Shown: piece by piece, positions 11,099-21,103 of the stretch
Position numbering within the stretch: position 1 is the stretch's first letter
Layout: every line of letters starts with the position of its first letter
Assembly (NCBI RefSeq): GCF_003259155.1
Contig: NZ_QGMQ01000012.1
Coordinates: 1-64,000, forward strand
Direction of reading: 5' to 3'
Source of the DNA: Marinimicrobium alkaliphilum
GTDB taxonomy: Bacteria; Pseudomonadota; Gammaproteobacteria; Pseudomonadales; Cellvibrionaceae
Length of the DNA stretch: 64,000 bases
Made by a program: the position numbers and the translations under genes
The notes under the pieces: model-generated
What the model was told of the DNA's origin: nothing
What the model saw: only the letters and a program-made list of their open reading frames with translations
The model's database searches: none

Positions 11099-12714
11099 TT
11101 CCAACCTGATGTAATCGGGTAGCGCCGATCCCGCCCAAAACCCCGCTGGGTAATCCTGACCCCAATTGGCGCCTGCCGACGCTTGTATTCATTGATATCC
11201 ACCAAGCGCACCACCCGCTGCACATCCTCGCGCGCGAAACCATGCGCAATAATGGCCTCGGCGCTGCAGTCCTGTTCGACGTAGAGCGCCAATATCTGAT
11301 CCAGCACCTCATAGGGCGGCAGACTGTCTTCGTCCTTCTGATCCGGCGCCAGCTCCGCCGAGGGCGGCCGGGTAATCACGGTTTCCGGAATCACCTCGCC
11401 CAGGGTATTGCGGTAGCGCGCCAATGCGAACACCAGGGTTTTAGGCACGTCTTTAAGCGCATCAAAACCTCCCGCCATATCGCCGTAGAGGGTGGAGTAG
11501 CCCACCGCCAGCTCGCTTTTGTTACCCGTGGTCAGCACCAGGTAGCCTTTCTTGTTGGAGATCGCCATAAGCACGACACCCCGACAGCGGGCCTGCAGAT
11601 TCTCTTCCGTGGTGTCGCGCTCGGTCCCGGCAAATTCGTCCGCCAACGCCGCCATAAAGGCATCGTACATGGGCTCGATACTGATTGAGCTGTAGCGCAC
11701 GCCCTGGCGCTGCGCCTGATCGGCGGCATCGGTTTTGCTCAAGTCCGAGGTATAGCGAAACGGCATCATCACCGCCTCCACCCGCTCCGCGCCAAGGGCA
11801 TCGACCGCAATCGCCAGGGTCAGGGCCGAGTCGATCCCCCCCGACAGACCCAGCACCACGCCTCTAAAGCCGTTCTTGTTGATGTAGTCGCGCATTCCCA
11901 GCACCAGCGCCTGATAGACAGCTTCCAGTCCGGTCTGCTGGGGAGCCACAGTCTGGCGAGCCAGATGCACACGCTGGTCCTGCCAAGTGAGATTGACCGG
12001 GAACAGGCCTTCGTCGCCGTTCCCGGCGCGGACGCACAACTCCCCGCCCGCATCGACCACGAACGAGCCACCGTCGAACACCAACTCATCCTGCCCGCCT
12101 ACCTGATTGACGTAGACGATGGGCATCTGGCCCTCCCGGGCCCGGGCTGCCACTACGCGCTCGCGCTCGCGTTGCTTATCCTGATGAAAAGGCGAAGCGT
12201 TGAGGTTGATCATCAAGCGCGCCCCAGCCGCCTGGGCCTGCGCCATGGGATTGGGCTGCCAGATGTCCTCACATACGGTCAGCGCGGTGGGGATACCCTT
12301 AAGATCAAAAACGCAGGCACTGTCGCCGGGGACGAAATAACGCACCTCATCAAACACCTGATAGTTGGGCAAGCACTGTTTGGCGTACTCGGCTACCAGC
12401 TCGCCATCGGTGATAACCCCCGCCATATTGAAAACACGCCCGGCGACGACCTTGGGATAACCCAGAACCAGGGTGGTGCGCAGGTTTGCCTGTTGCAGCT
12501 CCACCAGCGCACGTTCAATGCGCCGCGCCAGGCTTGGGCGTAGCAACAGGTCCTCGGGGGGGTAGCCGGTAAGGGTCAGCTCCGGAAAAATCACCGCATC
12601 AGCGCCGTTTTCGGCCAGCGCGCGCTCGGCCGCGGCAATCACCCGGGCGGTGTTACCGGGGATATCCCCCACCCATGTATTGATTTGCGCCATTACAAGC
12701 GTCAGGCTTGGCAT
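11086..12714 (-). CDS. nadE: NAD+ synthase (glutamine-hydrolysing)
   Basis: Converts deamido-NAD to NAD using glutamine, the last step of NAD synthesis. The N-terminal nitrilase-type glutaminase (about 1-260) shows the Glu-Lys-Cys triad in FPELTLTGY, AKQCLPNY and LTVCEDIW. The C-terminal synthase domain has the P-loop LGLSGGIDSAL near residue 290 and TTGNKSELAVGYSTLYGD. At 542 aa it is the two-domain form. The ATG at 12714 keeps the first beta strand (SLTLVMAQIN) intact; AGAGG lies about 11 nt upstream. It diverges from pilS. Confidence 0.95.
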   Translation of the reverse strand: MPSLTLVMAQINTWVGDIPGNTARVIAAAERALAENGADAVIFPELTLTGYPPEDLLLRPSLARRIERALVELQQANLRTTLVLGYPKVVAGRVFNMAGVITDGELVAEYAKQCLPNYQVFDEVRYFVPGDSACVFDLKGIPTALTVCEDIWQPNPMAQAQAAGARLMINLNASPFHQDKQRERERVVAARAREGQMPIVYVNQVGGQDELVFDGGSFVVDAGGELCVRAGNGDEGLFPVNLTWQDQRVHLARQTVAPQQTGLEAVYQALVLGMRDYINKNGFRGVVLGLSGGIDSALTLAIAVDALGAERVEAVMMPFRYTSDLSKTDAADQAQRQGVRYSSISIEPMYDAFMAALADEFAGTERDTTEENLQARCRGVVLMAISNKKGYLVLTTGNKSELAVGYSTLYGDMAGGFDALKDVPKTLVFALARYRNTLGEVIPETVITRPPSAELAPDQKDEDSLPPYEVLDQILALYVEQDCSAEAIIAHGFAREDVQRVVRLVDINEYKRRQAPIGVRITQRGFGRDRRYPITSGWKPGD

Positions 12715-12821
12715 ATACTATGTGCCTCTTGTGCTCAAGGTGTGGGTCAACGAATAGGTAGCGCATTGTCCGCGATTGCGCCGCATTTGGCAAAAACTGC
12801 CGATCAAGTTAGCAGGTGATA

Positions 12822-14435
12822 ATGAACAGCCTACAAAAAACCCAGCTCGGCCCCTACAGCAACTACGACCTGCTCAGGGTTTACACATTTTATCGCGCCG
12901 TGCTCGGCACCGTGTTGCTGGCCATGTTCCAGATCAACGTTGCCCCTTCCATACTGGGAGACGACAACCCGGCCCTGTTTTTCTATACGTCGCTGATCTA
13001 CACCGGATTAAACATTTTTACCGTGGTACTGCTCTGGCGCGCGCGCTTTCAGCCAAGCCAGGAGCAGTTGTTTGCGGTTCTGCTGATCGACGTCATTGCC
13101 CTGACGCTGCTCATGCATGCCAGTGGGGGCGCGCTCAGCGGCATGGGCTATCTGTTACTGGCCGCCACCGCGGCGGGCGGCATCTTGCTGACTGGCCGAC
13201 TGGCTGTAGCCCTGGCGGCCGTGGCCAGTATTGCGGTTATCGCCGAAAGCCTGTCGCGCCTGATGCTGGTAGGCGTGGACAACCAGACCCTGTTTGCCGC
13301 GGGCTCACTCGGGGCGCTGATTTTTATCACCGCCATCGCCTTCCAGTACCTGAACCGGCGGCTGCGCACCACCCACGCCGAAGCTCAAGCCCAAGCCCGC
13401 CAGGCGGCACATCTGCAGCGCCTGGCGCAACAGGTGGTCGAGGAAATGCGCACCGGGCTGATCGCCATCAACGAGCACGGCGAGATCGAACTGATCAATC
13501 GTGCCGCCTGTCAGCTGCTCGGACTTGAAGGGCATACCCCGCCCGCTGATATCGAAGCGCTACCAGCCGTAGCGGATGCGCTGAAGCAGTGGCAAGCGTC
13601 CCAGGAACCCACCGCCCTGCTCTACCTGGACGGCGCCCCCAGCGCCGAGATCAAGCTCAGCTTCACAGCTCTTGAAGCACGTGAAGCGACAGGGACTCTG
13701 GCATTTGTTGAAGACAACCGGGAAATCACTCAACAAGCTCAGCGCCTTAAACTCGCCTCACTCGGGCGCCTCACTGCCAGCATTGCCCACGAGATCCGCA
13801 ACCCGCTGGGCGCCATTAGCCACGCCAGCCAACTCCTGGGCGAGTCCGATAGCCTGGACACAGCCGACCGGCGGCTACTGACAATCATCGATAACCACAG
13901 TACCCGGGTAAACCATATCATCGAGAACGTGATGCAACTCTCCCGTCGACGTACTGCTCAACCGGCTCAGATCGATCTGAGCCAGTGGCTGGTAAAGTTC
14001 AAGGAAGACTACCAGAATGCCTGTGCGGCGGAACCCCTGCGGATCGCGGTCAACACCCCCGGCGAGCCGCTGCTGGCAAAATTCGACCCCAGCCAGCTCT
14101 ACCAAGTGATGAGCAACCTGTGTGACAACGCTCTGCGTTACGGTGCCGATGCCCAAGGCCGCGTGCACATCGCGCTCATGGGTCGCTTCGACGTTCAGCG
14201 CCAGCGCCCCTCGATTGACGTCCTCGACGCGGGCCCCGGCATCGAGGCGGAGAAAGCCCGGCATATTTTCGAACCCTTTTTCACCACCGGCAACACGGGG
14301 TCGGGACTGGGGCTGTATATCTGCAAGGAACTTTGCGAAGCCAATCGCGCTTCTATAGACTACCAACGCAACCCACGCGGCGGCAGCCGCTTTCGCATTC
14401 TGCTGGCAACAACGGAAAACCAAAGGCACAGGTAA
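12822..14435 (+). CDS. pilS: Type IV pilus sensor histidine kinase PilS
   Basis: Membrane sensor that controls PilR, and through it sigma-54-dependent pilin transcription. The N-terminal third has about six hydrophobic segments, as in Pseudomonas PilS. A PAS-like region follows (LINRAACQLLGLEG). The dimerisation box has the phospho-accepting His in ASIAHEIRNPLGAISHA, and the HATPase domain shows NLCDNALRYG, DAGPGI and GSGLGLYICKEL. The ATG at 12822 is preferred because AGGTGA lies just upstream; a GTG at 12816 is possible. pilR starts 6 nt after its stop, so the two form an operon. Confidence 0.92.
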   Translation: MNSLQKTQLGPYSNYDLLRVYTFYRAVLGTVLLAMFQINVAPSILGDDNPALFFYTSLIYTGLNIFTVVLLWRARFQPSQEQLFAVLLIDVIALTLLMHASGGALSGMGYLLLAATAAGGILLTGRLAVALAAVASIAVIAESLSRLMLVGVDNQTLFAAGSLGALIFITAIAFQYLNRRLRTTHAEAQAQARQAAHLQRLAQQVVEEMRTGLIAINEHGEIELINRAACQLLGLEGHTPPADIEALPAVADALKQWQASQEPTALLYLDGAPSAEIKLSFTALEAREATGTLAFVEDNREITQQAQRLKLASLGRLTASIAHEIRNPLGAISHASQLLGESDSLDTADRRLLTIIDNHSTRVNHIIENVMQLSRRRTAQPAQIDLSQWLVKFKEDYQNACAAEPLRIAVNTPGEPLLAKFDPSQLYQVMSNLCDNALRYGADAQGRVHIALMGRFDVQRQRPSIDVLDAGPGIEAEKARHIFEPFFTTGNTGSGLGLYICKELCEANRASIDYQRNPRGGSRFRILLATTENQRHR

Positions 14436-14441
14436 AGCGGC

Positions 14442-15806
14442 ATGAGCACAGCACGCGCACTGGTTATCGACGACGAACCGGATATTCTCGAACTGCTGGA
14501 GATCACCCTTGGACGCATGGGGATCGCCACAGACCAGGCAGGCGATGTGCAGCAAGCCAAAGCGCTGCTAGCGGAGAACAACTACCAACTGTGCCTTACC
14601 GACATGCGCTTACCCGACGGCAACGGTTTGGAGGTCGTGCACTACATTCAGCACCAGTGCCCGCAAACACCGGTGGCCGTAATCACTGCACACGGCTGTA
14701 TTGACACCGCCATTGAGTCAATGAAAGCAGGCGCTTTTGATTTCATCTCAAAACCGGTGGATTTGGCGACCCTGCGCAAAATCGTTACCACCGCAATTGA
14801 ATCCAGCCAACTCAGCGCAGAAGAAGCGAGCGACAACCCGCTGATTATCGGCAATGCACCGGCGATTGAATCCCTTAACCAAAGCATCCGTAAACTGGCG
14901 CGCTCCCAGGCACCGGTGTATATCAGCGGCGAATCCGGCTCGGGCAAAGAGCTGGTGGCACGCTCCATTCACCAGTTTGGCCCTCGAGCGCACAAACCTT
15001 TTGTGGCGGTCAACTGCGGTGCGATTCCGCGCGAGCTGATGGAAAGCGAATTTTTTGGCCACAAAAAAGGCAGCTTTACCGGCGCTCATCAGGACAAGGC
15101 CGGGTTGTTTCAGCAGGCTGAGGGCGGCACACTGTTTTTTGACGAAGTGGCCGACCTGCCGCTGGATATGCAGGTCAAACTACTGCGCGCTATACAGGAA
15201 AAAGCGATACGTCCGATTGGGGCCCAGGAAGAAATCCGGACCGATGTGCGAGTGCTGTGTGCGACCCACAAGGCCCTGGAGAAGGAAGTCGACGCGGGAC
15301 GTTTCCGGCAGGACCTGTTTTACCGGCTCAACGTGATTCAGATCAACGTCCCGCCTCTGCGTGACCGTCAGGACGACATTCCAATGCTTGCGCGGCACTT
15401 GCTTGAGCGTCTGGCCTCGGGCATCAATGTGCCGAGCCCCACCCTGTCAACACGTGCACTTGAGGTGCTGGCTCAATACCATTTTCCGGGCAATGTGCGA
15501 GAGCTGGAAAACATTCTGGAGCGGGCTTTTACGCTGTGCGACAGTCAGGAAATTGATGAGGCAGATTTGCACATCAACACCCGCCAGATGACGCCGCTGC
15601 AACCCTCAGAGCCTGCGAGCCAGAGTGCCGAGCACTGGCGCAACTACGCCTCACTCGACGACTACCTGGCTGACATTGAGCGCGATATCCTGTGCAAAAC
15701 GCTGGATCAGACCCAGTGGAACAAAACCATGGCAGCCAAAGAGCTGGGCATCAGCTTTCGTTCCCTGCGCTACCGATTGCAAAAGCTGGGGCTCGATCAG
15801 GAGTAG
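14442..15806 (+). CDS. pilR: Type IV pilus response regulator PilR (sigma-54 activator)
   Basis: NtrC-family activator phosphorylated by PilS that turns on sigma-54 promoters of pilin genes. The receiver domain has the phospho-acceptor Asp in [12 protein letters not shown]. The AAA+ domain has Walker A GESGSGKE, the sigma-54 contact loop GSFTGA (Ser in place of the first Ala of GAFTGA) and Walker [13 protein letters not shown]. The C-terminal Fis-type HTH is [20 protein letters not shown]. It is 454 aa, full length. It converges with pilE across only 3 nt with no room for a terminator, so the 3' ends of the two transcripts probably overlap. Confidence 0.94.
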   Translation: MSTARALVIDDEPDILELLEITLGRMGIATDQAGDVQQAKALLAENNYQLCLTDMRLPDGNGLEVVHYIQHQCPQTPVAVITAHGCIDTAIESMKAGAFDFISKPVDLATLRKIVTTAIESSQLSAEEASDNPLIIGNAPAIESLNQSIRKLARSQAPVYISGESGSGKELVARSIHQFGPRAHKPFVAVNCGAIPRELMESEFFGHKKGSFTGAHQDKAGLFQQAEGGTLFFDEVADLPLDMQVKLLRAIQEKAIRPIGAQEEIRTDVRVLCATHKALEKEVDAGRFRQDLFYRLNVIQINVPPLRDRQDDIPMLARHLLERLASGINVPSPTLSTRALEVLAQYHFPGNVRELENILERAFTLCDSQEIDEADLHINTRQMTPLQPSEPASQSAEHWRNYASLDDYLADIERDILCKTLDQTQWNKTMAAKELGISFRSLRYRLQKLGLDQE

Positions 15807-15809
15807 TGT

Positions 15810-16244
15810 TTACCAGCAATCATCCGGCGCCGTTCCCGTGGCGCCACGGGTGCCCCGATGATCGAGGGTCAACGTGGTGCAGGCACTGTCGTTGGCCTGC
15901 ATGGTGCCCGCTACCGGCGTTGCCGTCAGGGTATACGTTGTCGCCGTAAGCGTGGTCGCCGCGATGCTGTACAGGCCTTCGCGCGAGGTCAGGGTATCCC
16001 CACCGGAAATGCTATCTGCCACACCACAACTCGCACTGTTATAGGCGCTGTGTGCCGTGAAGCAGCGCTGCAGGCGCTGCGCCACATCATTCAACTCCGC
16101 CTTGGCATCCGCCCGATTACTGCGCATGACCGAGTTCATATAAGAGGGATAGGCGATCCCGGCAATAATACCGACGATCACCACCACAATCATCACCTCA
16201 ATCAGCGTAAAGCCGCCATGTTTTGTTTTTTTACGAATGAGCAT
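15810..16244 (-). CDS. pilE: Type IV minor pilin PilE
   Basis: Minor pilin incorporated at the pilus tip together with PilV, W, X and FimU. The class III leader peptide MLIRKKTKHGG is followed by the prepilin peptidase motif G/FTLIEVMIVVVIVGIIAGIAYP, with the conserved Glu at position 5 of the mature protein. Cysteines in the C-terminal half (RCFTAHSAYNSASCG and DSAC...DDCW) could form pilin disulfides. GAGG lies 5 nt before the ATG. Last gene of the fimU-pilV-pilW-pilX-pilY1-pilE cluster. Named by position and motif; individual minor pilins diverge fast. Confidence 0.85.
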   Translation of the reverse strand: MLIRKKTKHGGFTLIEVMIVVVIVGIIAGIAYPSYMNSVMRSNRADAKAELNDVAQRLQRCFTAHSAYNSASCGVADSISGGDTLTSREGLYSIAATTLTATTYTLTATPVAGTMQANDSACTTLTLDHRGTRGATGTAPDDCW

Positions 16245-16273
16245 TGTTACCTCGCTTCTATATATGGAGCCTG

Positions 16274-19200
16274 TTAGCGCAGTTGACGCCAGGATTGTCG
16301 GCCCACCGCACCGGCGGGCATGGAGCCTTCCTGCACCGTGATGTCGCCGCTAATATCACTCAGGGGCAGGTAGCCGGATTCGCCACCGCGGATCAACGGA
16401 GGAAGGCCCATGACGGCATAATCAAGCGCCAGACCGTCGGCACCGAGAATACTGTGGCCAACATAGCGATCCCCTACCGCAATCAACTCCATCAGCCAAC
16501 CAGAGCCACCATAGGAGCAGGGGTCGTCGTTGGTGATCAATGTGGGGAATATCAGCCGGTCGTACATCAACAAGGGACGACTCACGACCCGCTCGCCGGT
16601 CGGGACGGTCGTATCCGGTCCAATAAGGTCGAGGAACCAGCCACTTTTATTCTCCCACCAAGTATCATCATCGTTTTTGTCCACTTGTCGGGTCAAACGA
16701 TCCAGGTCACCGTCCATCGATGGCAAGGGGTCGCCCTCATAGATAATGGATTTCTCCATCAACTGCGTACGTGCGGTAATACGATTGCCTGTATCCGCCA
16801 GCGCATAGAAGCTATGTATAACGTTACCCGGGGCGTTATCCGCGTCGGTCAAGTAACTGCCGGTGCCAAAGTACACCATTACCGCGTTGTTTTTCTGCGC
16901 GTTGACACCCAAAGTAGGTGACGCGGTGATCGGCTGACGGCGATTATTGCGATCGATTGCCGTGAACATGGGTAGTGGGTTCTGGCCCTGACTGTAGGCC
17001 GCCCCCCAGTTGCCTGTATTGCTGTGGGTAAAGCTGAACTTCCACAGGTTGCCGTGATAATCGCCCGCATAAGCATGGGTTACCTCGCCAACCCCATTTA
17101 CCATCAACGCAGGGCCCGCCATACCGTTGGGGTCTGCATCGCTGCCATTTGTGCTCGACCCGTAGGTGCGCACCGTCGCACCGCCATTATCCACCTTCAC
17201 CATCATCAATTTAGCTTGATGGTCGACCGAATTGTAGCCATTGCCAAAAAAGATATACCAACCATCCGACGTCGGCGCAACCAATGACTGACCGATAACT
17301 TGGCCCACGTCAGCATGAGTGGTCGGCGTGATCTCAAAAAGCACATCGTTCGCACTGAAGTTCTCGGGGTCGGTGACATCCAGCACAAACAGCCCCCGGC
17401 CGCCCGCACCCAAAGCACCCACCAACAGCGTTCGCCACTGATCATCAATATAGGCATCGCCTACAAAGATTTGCCCATCGACACTGTATTGGTGCGGATT
17501 GGAGGGCGCACCGTAGTTCGGCAGACTCATATTGTACAACTGTTCATAGACCGTCGAAGGTACATAGGCAAATAGCTCTTCGCCCGTTTGAGCGTCAAAA
17601 GCATGCAGCATGCCGCCGTTGGAGTTGACGAACACTACCTCCGGTCGTCCCTGCTTGGTGTCAACAAAGTCCCGGTACTCGGGGCCACCCAGATCCTCAT
17701 CAAGACCGTAGAAACGGAAGCTGTTGGTACCGGAAAAAGCCGGATCGGAATTGATGATATCCCCTAAAATACCGGAGCGTTCGCGCATCCCGGGCACGGC
17801 TTGGCCGCGTGCCCAATTCAGACGGGCCTCTGCAAGAATGAGGTTATCCTCGCCACCCGCCAACAGAGTGCGCTGCTGGTCATTCAGGTTCTGTACCTGA
17901 AACTCAACCCCGCTGTCGCCATCATGGGTAAAGATACGACGGACATTGTGATTGATCGGCTGAAAGGTGTCACGAGTGCTCCATTTCACATCCCCCAGAG
18001 AACCGTCTTCGCGCAGCTCGATCGCCTGCAGCTCACCGGTCCAGTCAGAACTGTCAAACAACGCTTGATAGATTACGGTGTCTGTGCCCAGGCGTGTAGA
18101 GTTGGTGGCTACTGCCGAGGCAGAGCCCACCTCGTCCGCAACCTGGCGCAGCGCGTCATCAAGGTCCCTTTGGAGCTGCCGGGGCTCGGTAGCAAAAAAG
18201 TAGGTTTCAGGTTCACTCTCTGCAATATCGCTTTCTTCCATCGCATCATCAGAGAAACCTCCCCATTTGGCGGCATAATACAACGGCGACTGCAATTGAT
18301 TTGCCAGCGAATCGCCAACAATGTACGTATTTGTGGTCTCGGTGTTGCCAACCGTACAATTGTTACATCCATTAATTACAGCACCGACCGGCGCGGTCGC
18401 AGCCGGCCGCGTAAAATTATTGATCCCAGAGTGGACTTGAAAGCCATCTGAGGTGGTACCGCTTATGACGTATCCAAAGCCTAATGGACGGCCCGACGAC
18501 TGCTGCATCACGTTAGTCGTGACTTCTACCCTACCAGGTACTACTTCATACTCCAGAACGCCCCACATGTCAGAATCGTGGTCGCCACCCTGCTCAGCGG
18601 CCTCCCAATTGATATAGACTTTCCCGGAATTGACCAAAGCGCCCCGATTTTCTTCAATAATTCTAAAATCGACAATTGCGCAGTTCCCCTCTCTAACGCC
18701 ACCAGACGTCTGCAGGTTCTGACACGCAGGCAGAATACTGATCGTCCGGCCTGCAGAGCCTGGCACAGGCACTGTAAGCGTGGGAGTCGCGGAGGACAAA
18801 GCCACCCCGTAGGTCCTGACGGTTTGCTCACCCTGACGATCTGTCCGAATGCTGTTGGTCCTCGCATAGTACGCCAAGCCGGCAATATTGTAGGTCCCCT
18901 CAAGTCTCGGCGCGTCCGGGCATATACCATGCACATCTCCCAGGTTTGAAATTAGTTTGGGGGTACACAATTGATCGTCCTGTGTGCCTGAGGAGCCCAC
19001 AAAAAATTGATTGCCGTGAATAGACTCAGCACTTCCGATCCGGTTCACCCAGCCGCGGACGTCGGTCAACCCCAGATCGCCTACGCCACTGACATCGTCA
19101 TCGAACGAACTTTTTGATGCATTGAACTGAATAACACTCAAAGGGGCGCAAAAATTTGCCGTACTGATTGGATCATTCCAGTCGGCGGTCACCAAGCCGG

Positions 19201-20521
19201 GAATATAATCGCTATCGTCTGTAACAAAGCCGGAGTTAGGGGCCTTTCCCGCCAAATATCTTAACGACTCAAGATATATCTCTGACTGGGGGTTACCCCA
19301 GTTGCTACAATCCCCATCATCAAACCCCGTGAGCCCGAACGGGCAGTTGTCGGAGGCAGTTCCACCACTGTATTCACCTGAGTTGTAATTGTACCCAAAG
19401 ATCCTTAACCGATTGAGCGTATCGACGATACCGCCGGATTCTGGCGAAGCTTTAAAGCGGCCATCGGTTTCAGAATAGATCTCATCTTGCAGGTCGCCGA
19501 TATTTTTTCTTAAAACACCACCACTCTTATTTCGACCGTAGGACCCGGTCATAAGACCAAACAGAATTCGGCCTCGCTCGCCGTACTCTTGCAGAAGCCC
19601 GGAGGGCTTAGTATTTCCGCTGGGGTAGGAGCGACAGTCTTCCTCTTCCAATCCGGGCACGCAGGCCTTGACCCGCACAATATAATCACCCTCGCCCAAG
19701 CTATCTTCACTGCGCTGCGGGCTATCTGAATAGGCATAAATACCTGTAATATCAGGGTCATTATCATTTACACCTTGCCCAGCGCTAGTCATATCTTCGC
19801 GCCAACGGCATTGCCAGCGCTCATTGCTATTCCAGAGGGAGAAGTTTCCCTCTGCTACTCGGAGCAACGGAGGATTGGTCACATTCTGGGAGAAGCCACT
19901 CCCCTCTGTTGTATTACAGATAGTAATCCCCGTTTCCTTGGTTTCAGTCAGTCCTGACGTAACGCTGCCAAACGGCGTAAGACGACCGATATCTGTACCG
20001 TTGTAGTACTTCGAAAAAGAATGAGCGTCATGCGGAATAAATGCCCTTTCCAACACCGTCTCTGTTGCCGTGTCCACATGGCGCAATCCGCCATACAGTA
20101 TCTTCCGCACAGCATCCATGCGAGTCATCGTTGCCCAATTAAGAAAATTACCACTCCACTCATTCGCCGCTGTCCCATGATTACAGTAGCCATCTTCATC
20201 GACCACGCGCGACGGCACAAAACGATTACTCGTATGGGTGTAACACTTCCCGGAATCAAAGTATCCATAGTAATCGTAATCGTGCACATAGGTCGTATCG
20301 GGGCGTCCATCACCCGTCAGATCCGAGTAATCATCGTAGGCCTTAAAATACAGTTGGTGATCATTGGACATGTTGAGCATCACCAGCGGGCGGACTGGTT
20401 GAGCCAGAAACAGCGGTGACTGGGACAGCTCCAGAGCCAATACCGGCATCGCCGCTGCGGCGTAGAGCCCCACCACCGTGAGCGCCTTTAGCGCATTACT
20501 GTATATCTTCGTTGAGATCAT
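16274..20521 (-). CDS. pilY1: Type IV pilus tip-associated adhesin PilY1
   Basis: Large secreted protein that caps the pilus and modulates extension, adhesion and surface sensing. A signal peptide (cleavage near residue 29, PVLA/LELS) precedes an N-terminal region with a calcium-loop-like motif DLTGDGRPD at 67-75. The C-terminal third (about 900-1400) is the PilY1 beta-propeller (VFVNSNGGMLHAFDAQTGEELFAYVP; LVGALGAGGRGLFVLDV; GNLWKFSF). At 1415 aa it is longer than Pseudomonas PilY1. No DxSxS von Willebrand A metal site is visible near the N-terminus. The DNA at about 18.3-20.3 kb looks AT-richer than its neighbours, consistent with a fast-evolving adhesin. Confidence 0.92.
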   Translation of the reverse strand: MISTKIYSNALKALTVVGLYAAAAMPVLALELSQSPLFLAQPVRPLVMLNMSNDHQLYFKAYDDYSDLTGDGRPDTTYVHDYDYYGYFDSGKCYTHTSNRFVPSRVVDEDGYCNHGTAANEWSGNFLNWATMTRMDAVRKILYGGLRHVDTATETVLERAFIPHDAHSFSKYYNGTDIGRLTPFGSVTSGLTETKETGITICNTTEGSGFSQNVTNPPLLRVAEGNFSLWNSNERWQCRWREDMTSAGQGVNDNDPDITGIYAYSDSPQRSEDSLGEGDYIVRVKACVPGLEEEDCRSYPSGNTKPSGLLQEYGERGRILFGLMTGSYGRNKSGGVLRKNIGDLQDEIYSETDGRFKASPESGGIVDTLNRLRIFGYNYNSGEYSGGTASDNCPFGLTGFDDGDCSNWGNPQSEIYLESLRYLAGKAPNSGFVTDDSDYIPGLVTADWNDPISTANFCAPLSVIQFNASKSSFDDDVSGVGDLGLTDVRGWVNRIGSAESIHGNQFFVGSSGTQDDQLCTPKLISNLGDVHGICPDAPRLEGTYNIAGLAYYARTNSIRTDRQGEQTVRTYGVALSSATPTLTVPVPGSAGRTISILPACQNLQTSGGVREGNCAIVDFRIIEENRGALVNSGKVYINWEAAEQGGDHDSDMWGVLEYEVVPGRVEVTTNVMQQSSGRPLGFGYVISGTTSDGFQVHSGINNFTRPAATAPVGAVINGCNNCTVGNTETTNTYIVGDSLANQLQSPLYYAAKWGGFSDDAMEESDIAESEPETYFFATEPRQLQRDLDDALRQVADEVGSASAVATNSTRLGTDTVIYQALFDSSDWTGELQAIELREDGSLGDVKWSTRDTFQPINHNVRRIFTHDGDSGVEFQVQNLNDQQRTLLAGGEDNLILAEARLNWARGQAVPGMRERSGILGDIINSDPAFSGTNSFRFYGLDEDLGGPEYRDFVDTKQGRPEVVFVNSNGGMLHAFDAQTGEELFAYVPSTVYEQLYNMSLPNYGAPSNPHQYSVDGQIFVGDAYIDDQWRTLLVGALGAGGRGLFVLDVTDPENFSANDVLFEITPTTHADVGQVIGQSLVAPTSDGWYIFFGNGYNSVDHQAKLMMVKVDNGGATVRTYGSSTNGSDADPNGMAGPALMVNGVGEVTHAYAGDYHGNLWKFSFTHSNTGNWGAAYSQGQNPLPMFTAIDRNNRRQPITASPTLGVNAQKNNAVMVYFGTGSYLTDADNAPGNVIHSFYALADTGNRITARTQLMEKSIIYEGDPLPSMDGDLDRLTRQVDKNDDDTWWENKSGWFLDLIGPDTTVPTGERVVSRPLLMYDRLIFPTLITNDDPCSYGGSGWLMELIAVGDRYVGHSILGADGLALDYAVMGLPPLIRGGESGYLPLSDISGDITVQEGSMPAGAVGRQSWRQLR

Positions 20522-20540
20522 GGCTTTACACTCTCACGGG

Positions 20541-21068
20541 TTAACGTTTGAACATCGTTTGCAAAATGACTTCGGTACTGGGGTTGGCGCCTACACCGCG
20601 CGCGGTAATGCGATAGTGAACCGCTTCTTCATAGGTCAGCAGGCTCTCAAAATCCACCGCGCTGCCATCCGTACCCGCTACACGGGTAGCGGTAATCTCT
20701 TCAACCACGTAGCGCGGGGTCTGGCTAACACCGTCGATTTCCAGCGCCGAGGAAAGGGATTGATTACCCCAGGAAAATTGACTCCAGGCCGCTGCTCGAT
20801 TAATCGGCTCGTCAGCGTCCAGAAATCCGGTTACCGAGCCATCAAAAGCCGGCATGGTGGCGCGCGCCGCCAGATCCCGCTCAGCCACACGCAGGGCGGC
20901 CTCCGCCGCCTGAAAGGCAAGGTTGCGATCGCGCATATTCCCAGCCATCATTTCCTGCATGCTGGACCCGCGAATGGCGGCCAGACCAATAGTGGTCATC
21001 AATAGCACCATAATCAGTCCGACTATCAGCACGGCACCACGTTGGGAAGATCTCTGTCCAGATTTCAT
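20541..21068 (-). CDS. pilX: Type IV pilus minor pilin PilX
   Basis: PilX-type pseudopilin needed for pilus assembly. After a short basic leader ending in RG, the hydrophobic helix is AVLIVGLIMVLLMTTIGL, which lacks the usual Glu5 as PilX proteins do. The PilX signature SSMQEMMAGNMRDRNLAFQ follows. The ATG at 21068 is preferred, with AAGG about 10 nt upstream. A GTG at 21107 overlaps the pilW stop (GTGA), would add 13 residues before the leader and lacks a ribosome site. Lies between pilW and pilY1. Confidence 0.87.
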   Translation of the reverse strand: MKSGQRSSQRGAVLIVGLIMVLLMTTIGLAAIRGSSMQEMMAGNMRDRNLAFQAAEAALRVAERDLAARATMPAFDGSVTGFLDADEPINRAAAWSQFSWGNQSLSSALEIDGVSQTPRYVVEEITATRVAGTDGSAVDFESLLTYEEAVHYRITARGVGANPSTEVILQTMFKR

Positions 21069-21103
21069 AACTGCTGCACCTTTTGGTGATCGTTCTTGAA
21101 AAA

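Noticed and set aside
15361-15591. Short frames inside pilR and other pil genes
   Set aside because: Out-of-frame shadows without ribosome sites or motifs.
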